The notes below the pieces were generated by a model. That model was not told the origin of the DNA, made no database searches, and was given only the letters and a program-made list of their open reading frames with translations. Below, piece by piece: positions 17,738 through 17,961 of a stretch of 17,961 nucleotides of DNA. A program made the position numbers and the translations under genes. Numbering within the stretch: position 1 is the first letter of the stretch; each line of letters begins with the position of its first letter. The stretch spans positions 1-17,961 of the forward strand of contig JBQMRQ010000087.1 of the NCBI GenBank assembly GCA_052174535.1, read 5' to 3'. The DNA comes from Arsenophonus sp052174535. GTDB taxonomy: Bacteria; Pseudomonadota; Gammaproteobacteria; Enterobacterales; Enterobacteriaceae.

Positions 17738-17961
17738 ATGCATATAAAAAATATTTTAAGTATACTGGTAATTGTTACTTCCCTCTATCTGGAATAGATT
17801 ACGCACAGCAAACTACAAATACACTACTAATGGTATCACTAAATAATTTTAAATTTAATAAAGAAACTGCTCAAAATAACTTGTTTCAAAAAGACTTAAA
17901 CATATCAAATGATACTGCATTGCAAGAATTTAATTCCATGGTTAATAAATTAAGAAATAAT
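17738..17961 (+). pseudogene. Start of a secreted or periplasmic protein with one apparent frameshift, runs off the window
   Basis: ATG at 17738 follows AAGGA with good spacing. The first frame gives a classical signal peptide start, MHIKNILSILVIVTSLYLE, and stops at TAG 17795-17797. The -1 frame from 17791 is then open for 57 codons to the window end: GIDYAQQTTNTLLMVSLNNF, then KFNKETAQNNLFQKDLNISN, then DTALQEFNSMVNKLRNN. Joining the frames gives a signal peptide with a plausible cleavage site after DYA and a polar, asparagine-rich mature region, so one missing base near 17788 explains everything. I do not recognise the family. Unlike the rest of the window, its coding signal is nearly intact, so it is either a young pseudogene, a gene with a recoverable slip, or a sequence error. 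Alternatively translation could begin at ATG 17830. Confidence 0.5.

Noticed and set aside
1..17961. CRISPR arrays, rRNA genes, complete tRNA genes, replication origin
   Set aside because: I saw no regularly spaced repeats, no rRNA signatures, no foldable tRNA and no iteron cluster.

Overview
The window is about 31% G+C by eye (33% counted over the first 60 bases) and contains no intact gene that I can defend. The longest open frames, about 60 to 97 codons, are no longer than chance predicts for DNA this AT-rich. Recognisable protein similarity survives only as fragments that jump between reading frames and are broken by many stops. This is what advanced pseudogenisation looks like, as in host-restricted gammaproteobacterial (Enterobacterales-type) insect symbionts early or midway in genome reduction. 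The organism is an inference; no rRNA or housekeeping gene is present to confirm it.

The fossils I can name are all on the minus strand. They are four remnants of one IS256-family insertion sequence (1-785, 2378-2775, 6462-7884, 12890-14270), an Rpn-type (YhgA-like, 'recombination-promoting nuclease/putative transposase') pseudogene (12060-12716), and a degraded pilU-pilV pair (16423 to 14666). The last is the end of a thin-pilus operon of the kind carried by IncI plasmids and by integrative conjugative elements such as SPI-7. Together they suggest the region was once a conjugative plasmid or ICE, was invaded by IS copies, and then rotted in place.

Layout: IS copy 1, cut by the window start (1-785); a gene-free stretch with an unusual density of perfect hairpins, including a 79-base multibranch palindrome (786-2377); IS fragment (2378-2775); a mostly unreadable stretch with a pair of overlapping alternative hairpins at 4401-4430 and a 12-bp hairpin at 5070-5098 (2776-6461); IS copy 2 (6462-7884); unreadable DNA with a few weak plus-strand remnants (7885-12059); rpn relic; IS copy 3; pilV and pilU relics; an unidentified minus-strand relic (about 16659-17000); and, at the right edge, the start of a plus-strand secreted-protein gene that looks much less eroded than the rest and carries a single apparent frameshift (17738-17961).

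No working pathway is encoded. The value of the window lies in the decay record (independently drifting IS copies), the conjugative-pilus fossil, and the structured DNA that persists where coding sequence has gone.
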